DNA of 64,000 nt from Ampullaceana balthica (lineage: Eukaryota > Mollusca > Gastropoda > Lymnaeidae), in assembly GCA_944989445.1 (NCBI GenBank), contig CALYLW010000321.1, positions 677,335 through 741,334 of the forward strand, written 5' to 3'. Each line of letters opens with the position of its first letter. Within the stretch, counting starts at the first letter, position 1. Shown here piece by piece: positions 1-23,500 of this stretch. A program made the translations under genes and the position numbers. The notes below the pieces were generated by a model that worked only from the letters and a program-made list of their open reading frames with translations, did not search any database and was not told where the DNA came from.

Positions 1-618
1 GTTTGGGACAAAGAGCTTGTTGGGGAATGCAGTGGCGTAGCTTGGGTAGGGAAAGGGGGGTCACCCTGGGCCCCCACTTGAGGGGGGATCTCCAAAGTAG
101 TGTCCGAATTTTTTTACATTAAATATTACGCCACCGCCATGTATGCAGGGCCCCCAAAGAGACCAAGCCCCCCGGGCCCCAAATCCCTACAAATCCCAGC
201 TACGCCAGTTGGTGAATACAGTGAAGTTTAAAGGCTTTGCTACCATTTTCACTGAATTTGTTACAGACAAGTGTTGCTAGTCCACTGTGCTCACCAGACA
301 TGGTAGAGGCTCCATCAGTAATAATTCTAGAGATTTTCCCATGGAAATTTCATGTAATTGACAGCAGAACAAAAGTTAGCAAATAAAAATCTTCCTCTTG
401 TTAGGTCTTTAAGACTCTGGAGGTCAAGTAATTGGTAAAAAATAAAAGGTAATTGATTTTTGCCATCATTTGACGTACTAAAAGCAGCACAAAATTTCGA
501 ATTTTCTTATAAGCATAATGTGGTCACAGACAATTAATTATTTAATATGAGGCCGCGGCCACTTAACATTTAAGCGCGGGTCGTGTTTGGCCCGCGGGCC
601 GGACTTTGGACACCCATG
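1..618 (-). pseudogene. hAT transposase remnant with one terminal region
   Basis: On the minus strand, bases 345-210 read KISRIITDGASTMSGEHSG followed by a stretch ending KLHCIHQ, and after a MITE at 29-209 the frame resumes with QALCP at the window edge. The TDGA...SM.G and LHC..HQ motifs are typical of the RNase H-like domain of hAT transposases related to the ZBED/GTF2IRD2 group. The outer end near 618 reads CATGGGTGTCCAAAGTCCGG on the minus strand followed by a GGCCCGCGGGCC palindrome, which resembles hAT termini. No long frame survives, so it is a dead fragment that continues past the left edge. The family call is firm from motifs; the subfamily is not. Confidence 0.65.
29..209. mobile_element. 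MITE (hAT-like) inside the hAT remnant
   Basis: Inverted ends: AGTGGCGTAGCTTGGG at the left and CCCAGCTACGCCAGT at the right, about 180 bp apart. The flanks TGGGGAAT (21-28) and TGGTGAAT (210-217) match at 7 of 8 bases and look like an 8-bp target duplication. Removing the element rejoins the transposase reading frame around the LHC..HQ motif, which supports the insertion boundaries. It has no coding capacity and is rich in G/C runs. Confidence 0.65.
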
Positions 619-2085
619 CGTTAGAAGGATCTCCGGTTCTGCTTGCGGTATCAAATTTCTCAAATCGCCACCAATCTCTGATAGTTGTCTGCGGTGTATC
701 AGGCAACAGTAAATTGCTGCCTGGTTCACGCCTTATAAACGAGAAAATGAAAAATATAGAGCTGATAAAATATCGTTGGAACAACTTTGAATGTGCCATT
801 GCCTAGCCACTGCTTGGAGCGCACCATTGAGTCTATAACCAAACATGAACAAGCAACCATAAAAATAATTCCTGAATACTCTCTAACAGATTTCGAATCA
901 TACAACACAAAGTCACGAAATATTTATGGTATTTTAAAGTTAGCGACGCTTGGTAATGGTTGTAAAATCTTACCGCCCTCTCTTTCACTTGCCAATTTTG
1001 TTTTGTAACGCCTCTACGCACGACTGATACTGATAGACTGTTAGTATTTTTTCGGATGTGCCATCACTACCTTATCATGTCAGGTGGACGTCACAACAGC
1101 TTGGCGGTCGCGCAAGGGCTTCATTCATCAATTATTTCATTTATCCTACGACTACGAGCGATTGAATTGGACCGATTTCCTTCACGAGAATTTGTCAAAT
1201 TGTCAGATATGACCGACCGTCGCTCGAGTTGGCGCTTGTACTTGCCCTTGATTCCAAGCAACTCAGAAAATTATTAAATGTGTATTTTAACACCCCCCCC
1301 CCAACACACGCACACACATATACATACAATACAAAGAAACAAACAAACATACATTCATGAAACAGATAAGATAAGATAAGATAAGATGTACACATTATAC
1401 ATGTATATATAATTGTGCTTTAGATAATACAATATTGTATCTAATAGTTAATAGTAATATATAATGTACTAATTTAATAAATGATATAATAGTCCTATTT
1501 ATTTAATTTAGTTATTTTTGAGGATTTCAGTGGTTTAAAAAATATATTATTTTAATTTTTTTAAACTTTTATTATAAAATAAAGAAAAACACGTATATTA
1601 TTAGTATAATACTAAGATATTTTTTAAAGTATCAAATTAAAAACTTTGCAGCATTTCTTTTAACTTAATACATTTCATCAATCGTTATAGCTATGATTTT
1701 ACAAGCAAAAATTGCAATGTTTATTTTATTTAGAAAAAAAATAATTGAAGTAGGTAGCACAAGTTTATCTCACGGATAGCAAAAGACCAATGCCGCTTTG
1801 CATTAATGCACTTTGAAGCATATTTTTTTTAGCCAATTCAACGCAGGGTGGTCAATAACTCGAGATTATTTTAAAATTAATGAAATAAATTTATCTTTAA
1901 GATAACTTATTTCAATTAGTATTTTAATAACTTTGCTTGTCATTTACAATTTTTTTATTAAAATAAAATTATTTAGCCATGAAGTATTAAGACATCGTTT
2001 ACAAATCCTGGCAACCCGGCTGAATATGTTTCTGAGTTTCATCTAAAAAATATAGGTGAACGAAAGGGATAAACTTTAAAAAAAA
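619..2085. other. Intergenic / upstream region of COPS2
   Basis: No gene recognised. Bases 780-1270 are GC-richer than the surroundings and hold short open frames without recognisable domains, perhaps old transposon. There is a C-run near 1291, a CA-rich stretch near 1305 and a short (AGATA)n microsatellite at about 1367-1387. From 1400 the sequence is AT-rich up to the COPS2 start at 2086. The COPS2 promoter and 5' untranslated region should lie in the last few hundred bases, but no convincing TATA box or initiator could be assigned. Confidence 0.5.
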
Positions 2086-13139
<11,054 letters not shown>

Positions 13140-13824
13140 TGACAGAACAATCTTTAAAGAAACGATTCCCTCTTTTGACTATGACAAAACTAATTTTCCT
13201 ATGAATTAAACCTTTTAAAGTCTGGAGTGAAATTTTGAATCGTGAACTTGTAAAAACATCATGTGTGAGATAATTTTAAAAAAAATATTTTTTTATTTTA
13301 TTTTTTAACTCAAGTGTGGTTGTGTTCATTCAACAGGTTTAAATGGAATGCAAGTTTTTCATTTCCCATTAGAGAAGGGTAGATAGCTCATTATACTATG
13401 AGAATAATGCATCTTAATACATCTTGATGACAATTTACTGGACAGTTATATAAAGTTAAATGCCTTTAATCGTACATATTATCTTAGGTATTAAGCGCTA
13501 ACCACACCCTAGCCATGAAGAAGGTTTCCATACATTAAATAATAATATAGTAATATTCTTTATAGAATATGTAATTAAATTTATGATCTTAATATTACAC
13601 AATCTTCATCTATTAGAAGTGGAATCAGTGCTATTTATGTTCTGCCATAGCAAATGAATATTGAAACCTTTGCATTAAGGGTTTGTTTTTCTTTTGTTAC
13701 TGTCAGTCATTGAGTGTCATAATATGAGCATGAATTTGATCAGTGACAATCCTCATCAAGCACAAGCTCATGTTGGGCATTTCATTTCCTGTACATAAGT
13801 GAGTTGATGAAGTTATTTCTATTT

Positions 13825-13897
13825 AATAAATTAAAAGAATTACAAAACCTTCCATGTCTTTCACATTTGTTTAATTCACTTTTTAATTTGGAATAAA
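13825..13897 (+). promoter_or_regulatory. Candidate polyadenylation signals for COPS2
   Basis: AATAAA occurs at 13825-13830 and again at 13892-13897, about 690 and 760 bases past the COPS2 stop. Either is a plausible 3' end signal; in AT-rich sequence this hexamer is weak evidence. Confidence 0.35.
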
Positions 13898-13984
13898 ATT
13901 AATGGAACTCACACCCAGTTGAAAACTGAAACTATATTTTAAGATAATAACTGATGGGGAAAAAAATCAATTTTATTTTCATGG

Positions 13985-14230
13985 AAATTACTTGCCATTT
14001 TACACGCTTTTATTTAAGTCACAATGTTTGTATGTTGTATCCATCCACCCTTCCTTCCATCCTCTTCAAAACTTGAAACGTAAAATTATACCACTTCTGA
14101 TGGTCCTAGAGATCTAAAAATTTTACCACAGATAGATCTTGGATGACAATGCATTGTATCAAAATTTCAGATCGATCGAATGTACCTTATTGAAATTATT
14201 GCACTTTTAGTTTTTGTCTATATAAAATAT
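13985..14230 (+). mobile_element. Family C repeat copy between COPS2 and the oxidoreductase gene
   Basis: Starts TTTTACACGCTTTTATTTAA, then GTTTGTATGTTGTATCCATC, GATGGTCCTAGAGATCTAAA, and the shared core TTTCAGATCGATCGAATGTA. The same order is seen at 62535-62880 and, inverted or partial, at 33926-34226 and 34785-35280. Bases 14230-14400 continue with no clear family match except a possible tRNA-like stretch ending near GAGGTTCAATTTTCAGC followed by T-runs. Confidence 0.65.
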
Positions 14231-14523
14231 TATCACTTGCGTCAATGAACCATGCCTCAATTCGCCCTAGAGGGATACAATTATTATAACTTTAAAAAGT
14301 ACTATCAACATCAAGTCTTGCTGGCCGAAATATAAGCGTGATCGATTGCCGACATGGGGGTACGAGGTTCAATTTTCAGCGTGTCCTTTTTAAAAAAAGA
14401 TTTTTTTTACATTTAACTTATTTCCAATAAGTTCATACAAATGTAATACACACATTTGGAAAATGAGAATGTGCCTAACATAGTAAAGGTAAAACGAACA
14501 CTTAAATTTAATAGCTGGTTAAT

Positions 14524-17500
14524 TCAAAGTTTACTATCATTATGTTTCTGGCCATACAAGACCATTGGGTGCATTATCTCATATTGATATTGGTCAAATA
14601 TCACAGACGATCCTTTGTCATCCAATCTCCATGGAGCTGCTATTAAATGCTTCATGCTTCCTCGTTCTGGCTCTATTCCCATGTCAGTTCCTAGTTTTAC
14701 ACTAACGTACTGACTTATTCCTAGGGAGCCAGATACACCTGTAGATCTGATTCCACCTACAGTAATCCAACCACTGCAAAACAGTAGAGAAGTAATATTA
14801 CCAAAGGGAAAAAATGCACTAATGTTTTGATAGCTGGCAAACTATAATTAAAATTAAACCTATAAATGTAAACTAACTCAGGAAATAAGGTGATTTGTCC
14901 TTAGCACCTTCACTGTTTCAAACACAATAAATTCTAATTAGGTTACTAATAAAAAATCAAGCTGATGATGGTTAACATTACTTACACTTATATAAAAGTT
15001 TTTTTTTAATACATTCACATATTTGTAAATCAGGTTGTTTTAAATATGATGGGGCTTCCAAATAGTTACACAATTTTTTAATCATCTTAAAATCTATTGT
15101 AATAAAAAGTTTTTAAAAAACCTATCAAATATACAATTATACCTATCAAAAACAGAAAGAGCATTAAACTTCATGAAAATGCATTTGCCAAGATCTGTTA
15201 TAAATGTATTACAGTATCACTTTATGTTAGCCCTTCAGTTCTTTATCATAATCATCAGTAAATCAAGCATAAAAATAATACATGCTATATCAATTGAACT
15301 TGAAGGACACAGTGCAATGTCCTGGTATGATTCAATATTATTTTTTTATATTGAAATTGAAAATGGTAAGAATTTCTGTAGGTCTTAAAACCAAAATACA
15401 CACAGCCGCCAAAACCAAATTAAGCACAGCCGCCATGGGTCCCAAACCCTGGAGTAAAAGTCAAAGAAGGCTGTTTAGCTTGAGACCAGCAATCCCTCAA
15501 GTAAAAATTAAATTAAAGAAAATGCCAACAGGAAAGAAACAAAAATTGACACGATAAAGAAGGGGTCTTCTTTCCTAAGAAGGTATCAAATCTTATTGGC
15601 AAAGCTTGGTTATTTTTAAAGCAGATTATTATTATGACAATAAGGTCAACTTATGAAATGATAGAACTAGAGTGGACCCACCAATACCGAGTTACTGACA
15701 TGGAAACTTCAGTTAGAAGCAGACGAAAATTATGAGTTAAACCTGGAAGTTCAAAGGGGAGGTTAAAGTTAATGGAAAACTCACAGAAATTCTATGCCTC
15801 AAACTGGGTTGAAATTTAAAGCATTAGTAAGTTATAAGAATGAGCGACCTGTTAAGTTTGATCAGTGTTGTAATATTTTTTGAATACTCACAGATGTGGG
15901 TAGGTTCTTATTTGATAATCTTTATATTCTGTAGCTGGCCTTAATCCAACATATTGACCTATGGGAGCATATTTGCTTAGCTCTGGAATCATCCAGTAAG
16001 CGTTTTTCAAAAGAGAAAAATGAACGTGTGGGTCACAAGGCTGCTGTGTTCGACAGTCAACATCTTCAGCTGTAGGGCCAATAATAAGATTGTCGTAGAC
16101 TGGAAAATATTGTAAGATGGAAACTGTTAATGTAAGAAACAGAGTAAGAATAGAAGGAACTTAATATTGTAATATTATTTACTTATATATTTATCTACAC
16201 AGTTTGAGCAAAATGCCATTGATACTTTTTTATCAGTAGGTAACTTGTGTTAGTTTTAGAGTAGGGAATTATTTGCATTCTTCTTTGCAGCTTAAAATCA
16301 ATTTAGAAAGTCTAATGCTTCAATTTTAATAAAGGAAGCTTGAGCATTAAAAATGTTATTCAGCAAATTATTTTTTTTAGAAACTTTAAATGTTTCACAA
16401 TGACACAGTACTCAGATTGTAAAAATAAAAAAAATATGTCACTAACAGATATAGAATTAGGATTAAAAGAAAAGGCAAGTACAATTAGAGGACTTTAAAA
16501 AAAATGAAAATAGAAAAAGAAAATTATGAATTTCATATGACATTACTAATACTAATACAGTGATACCTCGAGATACGAGTTTAATTTGTTCTGTAACCTT
16601 GCTCGTATCTCAAAGCAATTTTCCCCATTGAAATTAATTGAAATGCCATTAATTCGTTCCGACTCAAAAAAATGCTACCCCTAATTGTTTTTCTTACGTG
16701 TTTTTGAATGAGAAAAATGTATTTATAAATGACAAATATTGTATAATATAAAAACATAATAAAAGAGAATGTAAAGCAAAAAAAAACTGGTTTTATCAAA
16801 TGTACATACATATTTGTATTTTGGTCACTTAAATGTAACTTACACAAAACTTAAATGCTACTGTATGCTTAATTTTAGTCAATGCTTTTCTCTTTACTGG
16901 TCTTTGCCTTTTTCGCCGGATTAAAAAAAACCTGTCCAAGGAGGTTTGTTTCTTCCTCCCTTTCAGAATGCTGCGGAAATGAGTTAGGCAAGTGGCGTTA
17001 TACCCTTTATCGACTCCTTCTGTTAAAGCACAATGCATATCTTTGAAGTACTACGCCGGTGCTGCCTCGCCAAGTCAGCTACTCGCACACCTCGCTCTTT
17101 TTTTCTCTCTATGATTTCACGCTTTAATTCAATAGACATCTTCTTCTTCTGAGCACTGACCTTTCCACTCACTTTCTTCGTACCCATGGTTATAGAACGA
17201 AATGTGATAAAGTATGTAAATGCATAAAAAGCGAAAAGCCCTAGAAAAACTTAGCAAAGATGCTTCCACAGCAAGGTAAACAAGCACACTGGGGGAGTAA
17301 GTGGGATAATGCATGAGGCGCAGTAAACTGGGTGGGCCGTGTGCAGCGTCACAGTTGGTCATTCCTCGTATCTCAAATATCGCTCGCATTTCAAAACAAA
17401 ACTTCGCTCGCATTTCAAAACAAAACTTCGCTCGCTCAACAGCTTGTATCTCAAATAACTCGTATGTTAGGGCACTCATTCATATCTTGAGGTACCACTG

Positions 17501-20500
17501 TATTTCAAATAATTAGAAAAATGAAATGTTTTTGTAAAAATCATCGCAATAAAATATTTTAAAAAGCTACATACCAGACTTAAATAAAGCAACCCCTTTT
17601 GATTTTTCAGTCGGAACAGGAAATATCATAGAGTTCAGAAAATGACTTGCATTCTTACTAAATACACAATACTGTCCTTTTCTAGGCCTGATGCTAAGAA
17701 TATTTAAAACAAGTTTATAATAACAGAAAAAAAACAACATTTAGGGTTATTTACTGAATTAAATAATTTAATATAACAAAGTAAAACTCTCCCTCTAAAA
17801 GGGCTCAAAATAAATTTGTTTGAATGAATGTGTACCTGAATGTATTAATGTTGGCTAGCTGATCCACTTGGTCTCCATACAAACCAGCACAATTAATAGC
17901 CACTTTAAAGTGAACAGTTCCTTTAGTAGTAAGTAATGTTCTATCATTCACCCCAGTAACTTTACAATTAGTCAAAATCTGTTCTTTTTAAAAAAAAACA
18001 ATATAGGGAACAAAATTTATACATAAGTTACTCTATAAGGCATAAGATAAATTTATTTTTTAAAAAAAAAGTTTTTATGCCTTAGAGACATCGGCATCCT
18101 TCTGTCTCGCAAGACGATGGTGCATCACCGTTGGGTTGGGTTGCATTTCCTCATGTGGCTGTGCAGTCCTATCCTTGAGTGACAGTCTTTACCACAGCTT
18201 TTGCACACGAGTTCTGTGCTTCCCTATGTTTTGGCCTTTCTCCTAGCTCTTCAGTCTGTAGCCTCCTCCATCCTTCGCTCCTCGGCTACTATGACACCCT
18301 CTTTTACAACTGTGCGCCATGTAGATCGGTCTTCTGCCTTACACTCCCAGTCGCTTGTGCGTATTCTGGCTGCTTTCATGTCCCTTTGGCAGACATCTTT
18401 AAATCGCAGACGTGGGCGACCTGTCTTCCTCTTTCCCGATGCCAGTTCTCCATATAGGAGGTCGTTTGGGATGCGACCAGGGTTCATTCTTTTTACATGT
18501 CCTAGCCATCTCAGGCGTCTTTCACTAAGGATTGAGAACATGCTTTGGGTAGTGGCACGCATCAGACCTCACTATTTCGCACTTTGTCCTTCCATTTAAT
18601 GCCAAGGATGCGACGCAGGCACCTCAAGTGGAAAGCTATTAAAGAATAGCAACAATAACTATTATTTTTTATATTTATGATAATTAGTTGCACAAATGCA
18701 ATAATCACCTTAGCTCCTTGAATTCTTGCGTGGTGAGCAAAAATAATACCAAGCATGTTTGAGTCTATGACTCCCTCCCCTGGAATATTTAAAGCTCCTT
18801 TATACAAGTGTTTTATATGAGGTTCTTTTTTATAAAGCTCTGATTTTGTCATTAAATCAACATCAAAGATGCCAGCTGCATGTGCTTGCTGTTTCAGAAG
18901 AGGTAGTTTCTCATTCTGTTTGAGATGTAAAGTTAGAATTATATGAACAATAGAACAAAGGATGATTCTCAAATGCAGTTTCTTAGTTAAAATGAGATGA
19001 TGATTTATATATACATGTACTATAAAAACTTTGTTTTAGTCATATACAAAATTTAACTAATGAATAACATACAGATAGCAAGGATATTTTTTACATGATA
19101 TAGGCCTCTAAAACAAAATAATAACGTTGTAATGCAAAGGTAAAGTGACAGCGACAGACATTTATCTGTAAGAAGTAACAGTAAATTAACCCCATTTTGC
19201 ATTAGTTAGAGAAGCAATCACATATCATTTCATTGAATAGGTTCTCATAAATATAAGTTAGTCAATCTGAACATCTTAAGTGCAATAGTTTGGTGACAGT
19301 TGTACTTAGGAATTTTTTTCTTCTGCGTGATGCCTTTTAAATACAGCATTAAAGGGTTAAGAATCTTGATCTTTTGCATTACTTCATGCAGAATGTTACA
19401 GCGTGCCTCTAAAGTATTTGTATCTGTACTTTAATTTTAAATCACTGGTTCACCGACAAAACGGCCCCGACAAATGGGCTGCGACTTAACAGCCCCGGTC
19501 AAAGCGGACGCTCTCAAAACAGCGCAGACTAATAGATGGACTAATAGTCAAAATTAAAATCAAATATTATATTAGTATTTTTACTCACCGATTCAGTGTC
19601 AGGTTTAGTTCACAAGAAACAATAATAATGACATCACAAAATAGATTTACATTGTAATTGCCTTTACTTGATATGGTACCAAGTCTTGTTTTTTGTTGAG
19701 AAGAAATAATATAATAACATCACATGAAATAATTTTACAATTTGACCACTTTTTTGTCAAAAGCTTAAAATGGAAGAATTTTTAAAAATTTTGTTAAAAA
19801 ATGTAAACAATTTGTCTGGGGCGTTTTGACGGGGCGTTTTGACGGGTCACAAAAGGAGTATATGTTTAATATCATTATAAATTATTCTTCCTTGAGGAAG
19901 TACTTCAGTATGTAGTTTATTGTCTTGAAAATCAAGATGCACAATACAAGATACACAAACAATTTATGTGACAATAAATTTAAAGCTTTATTAATGGAAA
20001 ATTTCATGTGTAAAAGGTTCGGCAAATGACTTCACATACTTAAATTCAATTAACATTATACAGTGTTGGCCATAAGTCGCGCACCAAAGCATATTAAACA
20101 ATTCTGATAATAATAAACGTTATTTTATTAAAAACAAGCTTAACTAATGAACTAAGAAACTCATACATGCTGGTACAATCACGAATGCTCAAAATGCTCG
20201 CCATTTGCATTGATGCACAATTCCAGTCCATGTTCAAAATTTCCATAAGTTGCTGTTTTCATCTATGTGATTGCACCCGCAAATTATCTGCTGGTGAAGA
20301 TGGTCAACATCTGCAATTCTTGTAGACTGTTTGAGGTGGCCCCAAAAATAAAAATCCATTGGGGTCAAGTCAGGGGACCTTGGTGCCCATTCTAGGGTGC
20401 CTCTTCGCCCAATCCAATTTTCAAAGTTGCCATTCAGCCAATTTTGAACAATCATTGAATAATGAGGCGGGGCGCAATCATGCATAAACCAAAGCGGTTT

Positions 20501-23500
20501 TCCTTCAATTGATGCTCTCAATGACAATGAGATCATTTTGTAACATGTTCAAGTACACCTCACCGGTCACTGTCTAGTTGAAAAAGAATGAGCCCAAAAC
20601 ATGACTCCTCCAAAGTCTGCACCACACTACCATTTTTGGACATGAGTACTCTTTAGTAGAATCCATCAAATGCAGGTTTTCGTGAGAATAATGACAGTTT
20701 TGTTTATTATCTTCACCGCCCACAAAGAAGTTAGCTTCGTCGCTGAACAAAACATCATGGTTCACAAAATTCGGATTCTGAATCAGCTGATCTTTAAACC
20801 AAGTAACCATCTGAAGTCATCGGTCTTATCATCTTCGTAAAGCTTGTTCAACTGTTGCAGTTTATAGGGTTGAAAACTTTGACTGGAATTAAATTTGACA
20901 GTTATAGTAACTGATACATACAAACTATGTTTCATCTATATATATACAACTTATACGGGGAAGGTCCTGGGTTCAAACCCCAGCGAAAACATTGTTTTTT
21001 TTTAATTTTTAAAATTGTCTGTTTGTGCCTGTTCTTTTACCCCTTTATTGCCAACAATGAAACCAACAATGAGTCGGCAGTCCAAAACGACGTTCACTCC
21101 TGTTGTTTTGATTTCTTCGTGCTGTAGTTTGTGTCCATTCTTTCTCCACTTTCTTTGCACTCTCCATGAGCAAGTCTAGTTACTCTATAAAAGAACATGT
21201 ATTATATACACAAGGAAAGAAAAGATATTATACCCCGCTGATTTTACATCATTTCACATTACACTTCATGTAATTCTTTGGTGTGCAACTTATGGCCTAC
21301 CCTATATATATTACCTACGCAGCCATAGAAAAACGAATTAAGTAGAGAAAAGAAAGGAAGAAGGGTGGGCAGCAGTACTTAACAAAAACACAGGACAGAA
21401 GAACAAAAAGGAAGTTTACTGGGACTCATGGTATGAAAGTAGTTCAGCTATCTTGCAAGGTCTTAGCGACCTGTACTCAATAAGTGTTCATTTATTTATT
21501 CAAAAGCAGATCTTCAAACATTTTCATATATAGAGTGACAGAGACACTGAAATTTATGAAAACCTTACAGAATTTGACTTTTCTGTATTCCATATTGAAA
21601 TCCCTGATGGTATGGGTCACAAGATTCTACTTTGCATAGAACTTTCTAAATTGTTTTACATCAGGAGAAAAACATGTCTACTAAGAAATGTTCAGCTACC
21701 TACAGCATTTTCTATGCCAATCAATTGATTCTAAATTTCCTTGGGCATTGATACTTAATCATTACCTTTCAAAGACAAAGCATGAAATTTATTTGCTGTA
21801 TTTAAGTTGATGCCCTAAGGACTACAAATTAATGTATTTGCTTGTACATGTGACTTACTTGATGGTCTGTCCAAGCAACAACAATAGCGCCACATTTTTT
21901 AAAGGGTATGCTAAAATGATTAATGATATTGTATATGTGTGATTGGCTATCTCTTATACAGTGTTGTTCTAGGCTGTTCGGCGGGGCATCAAAGCCAGTA
22001 TGTAGCATGCCGCTGTTGAACAAAAATTATAAGTTATCAAGGAAGTGTTAAGCGTAATATATTTAAGGCAGAAATTACCTATAAATAAACAAAGGAGACA
22101 GGGTGACCAGAGTATTATTGATTTAGGGCTTTCATATACAGAAGAAGAAAAGCTTCAGGTGAATTCCTACATAACTCGTGTAACTTTCAGAAAAATAATT
22201 TCAATTTTCAGTGCTTACTTAATTATTCATGGCTTAGGGTGTTAAGCTGGTTGACTGTACAATAATAGCATTTATAGATATACGTAAGCATAGTAGTAAA
22301 ATTTAAATTTGTGATTGAAATAGCATGAAAATTACATGTTTGATCTAGCATCTTTTTTATTTATGATCCTCTGAAATCTGCTTCAAATAAAATGTATTCT
22401 TTTCACATTACATGTAACAGAAAATTTATAATTGTAACATGATGTAAATGTAACAGACATGATGAGACAAATCTGATATGAAAATATATATAAAGTTATA
22501 AAGGTAAACAATGTCGATTCCTTAAATAATTACAAATAACGAAAGTTCACCATGTGGCATTGAACGTAAAACAAAAATTTCTGTCTGTTTGAACCCTTGC
22601 TTGTCGGTCGCCAAAACTTTGGATCGATTTTTATCCCACTTCCTCGTAAGCTAGCGAGCTGAAATTTAGCAGGCAGTTTCGTGGCGATGATAAAAACTAT
22701 GTCTCAAAATTTCAGATCGATCGCATGTATCGTAATTAAATTATTGAATTTTTAGATTATTTTATTTATTCCTATGTATCATGTTTTTTTTTGAGATAGA
22801 GTGTCGCGGTGCATATTATATTGAACATCCTTTCTGTCGCGCAATAAGGTGCGTATTTTATTGACAACACTTTTTATAAACATATTCCTGATCGGTGCGC
22901 ATTATGTTAAACATGTTTTACGACACAACTGCAATTTTGTATTTTTGGATGGTCTTGCGTTGCGTATTATAATGAACATTCTTTTAGTTACGTCTAGTAC
23001 ATAAAGGATTTATAGTGAAAAACTTGGTTTTTAAATCCTTTATATTAACTCGTGGTGTCTGTTTGAACCCTTGATTGCTTGCTTGTCGGTCGCCAAAACT
23101 TTGGATAGATTTTTATCCCACTTCCTCGTAAGCTAGCGAGCTGAAATTTAGCAGGCAGTTTCGTGGCGATGATAAAAACTATGTTTCAAAATTTCAGATC
23201 GATCGCATGTACCGTAATTAAATTATTGAATTTTTAGATTATTTTATTTATTCCTATGTATCATGTTATTTTTTTAGATAGTGTCGCTGTGCGTTTTATA
23301 TTGAACAAACTTTCTGTCGCGCAATAAGGTGCGTATTTTATTGACAACACTTTTTATAAACATATTCCTGATTGGTGCGCATTATGTTAAACATGTTTTA
23401 CGACACAACTGCAATTTTGTATTTTTGGATGGTCTTGCGCTGCGTATTATAATGAACATTCTTTTAGTTAAGTCTAGTACATAAAGGATTTATAGTGAAA

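Larger units (their letters stand above)
20061..21296 (-). mobile_element. Mariner-like transposon (DDD type) with inverted ends
   Basis: Left end CAGTGTTGGCCATAAGTCGC with GCACCAAAG; right end, read inward, TAGGGTAGGCCATAAGTTGC with ACACCAAAG. These 29-base terminal repeats differ at only a few positions, and TA flanks both sides. Inside is a broken transposase (20234-20810, minus strand) and a younger nested Helitron-type element (20935-21179). It sits in intron 2 of the oxidoreductase gene. Confidence 0.8.

Noticed and set aside
15282..15557. Basic 91-codon frame in an oxidoreductase intron
   Set aside because: No recognised domain, and it lies antisense in an intron; Lys/Arg richness follows from A-rich sequence.
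18179..18599. Plus-strand frames over the antisense LINE
   Set aside because: They are shadows of the minus-strand LINE C-terminus, which has clear motifs.
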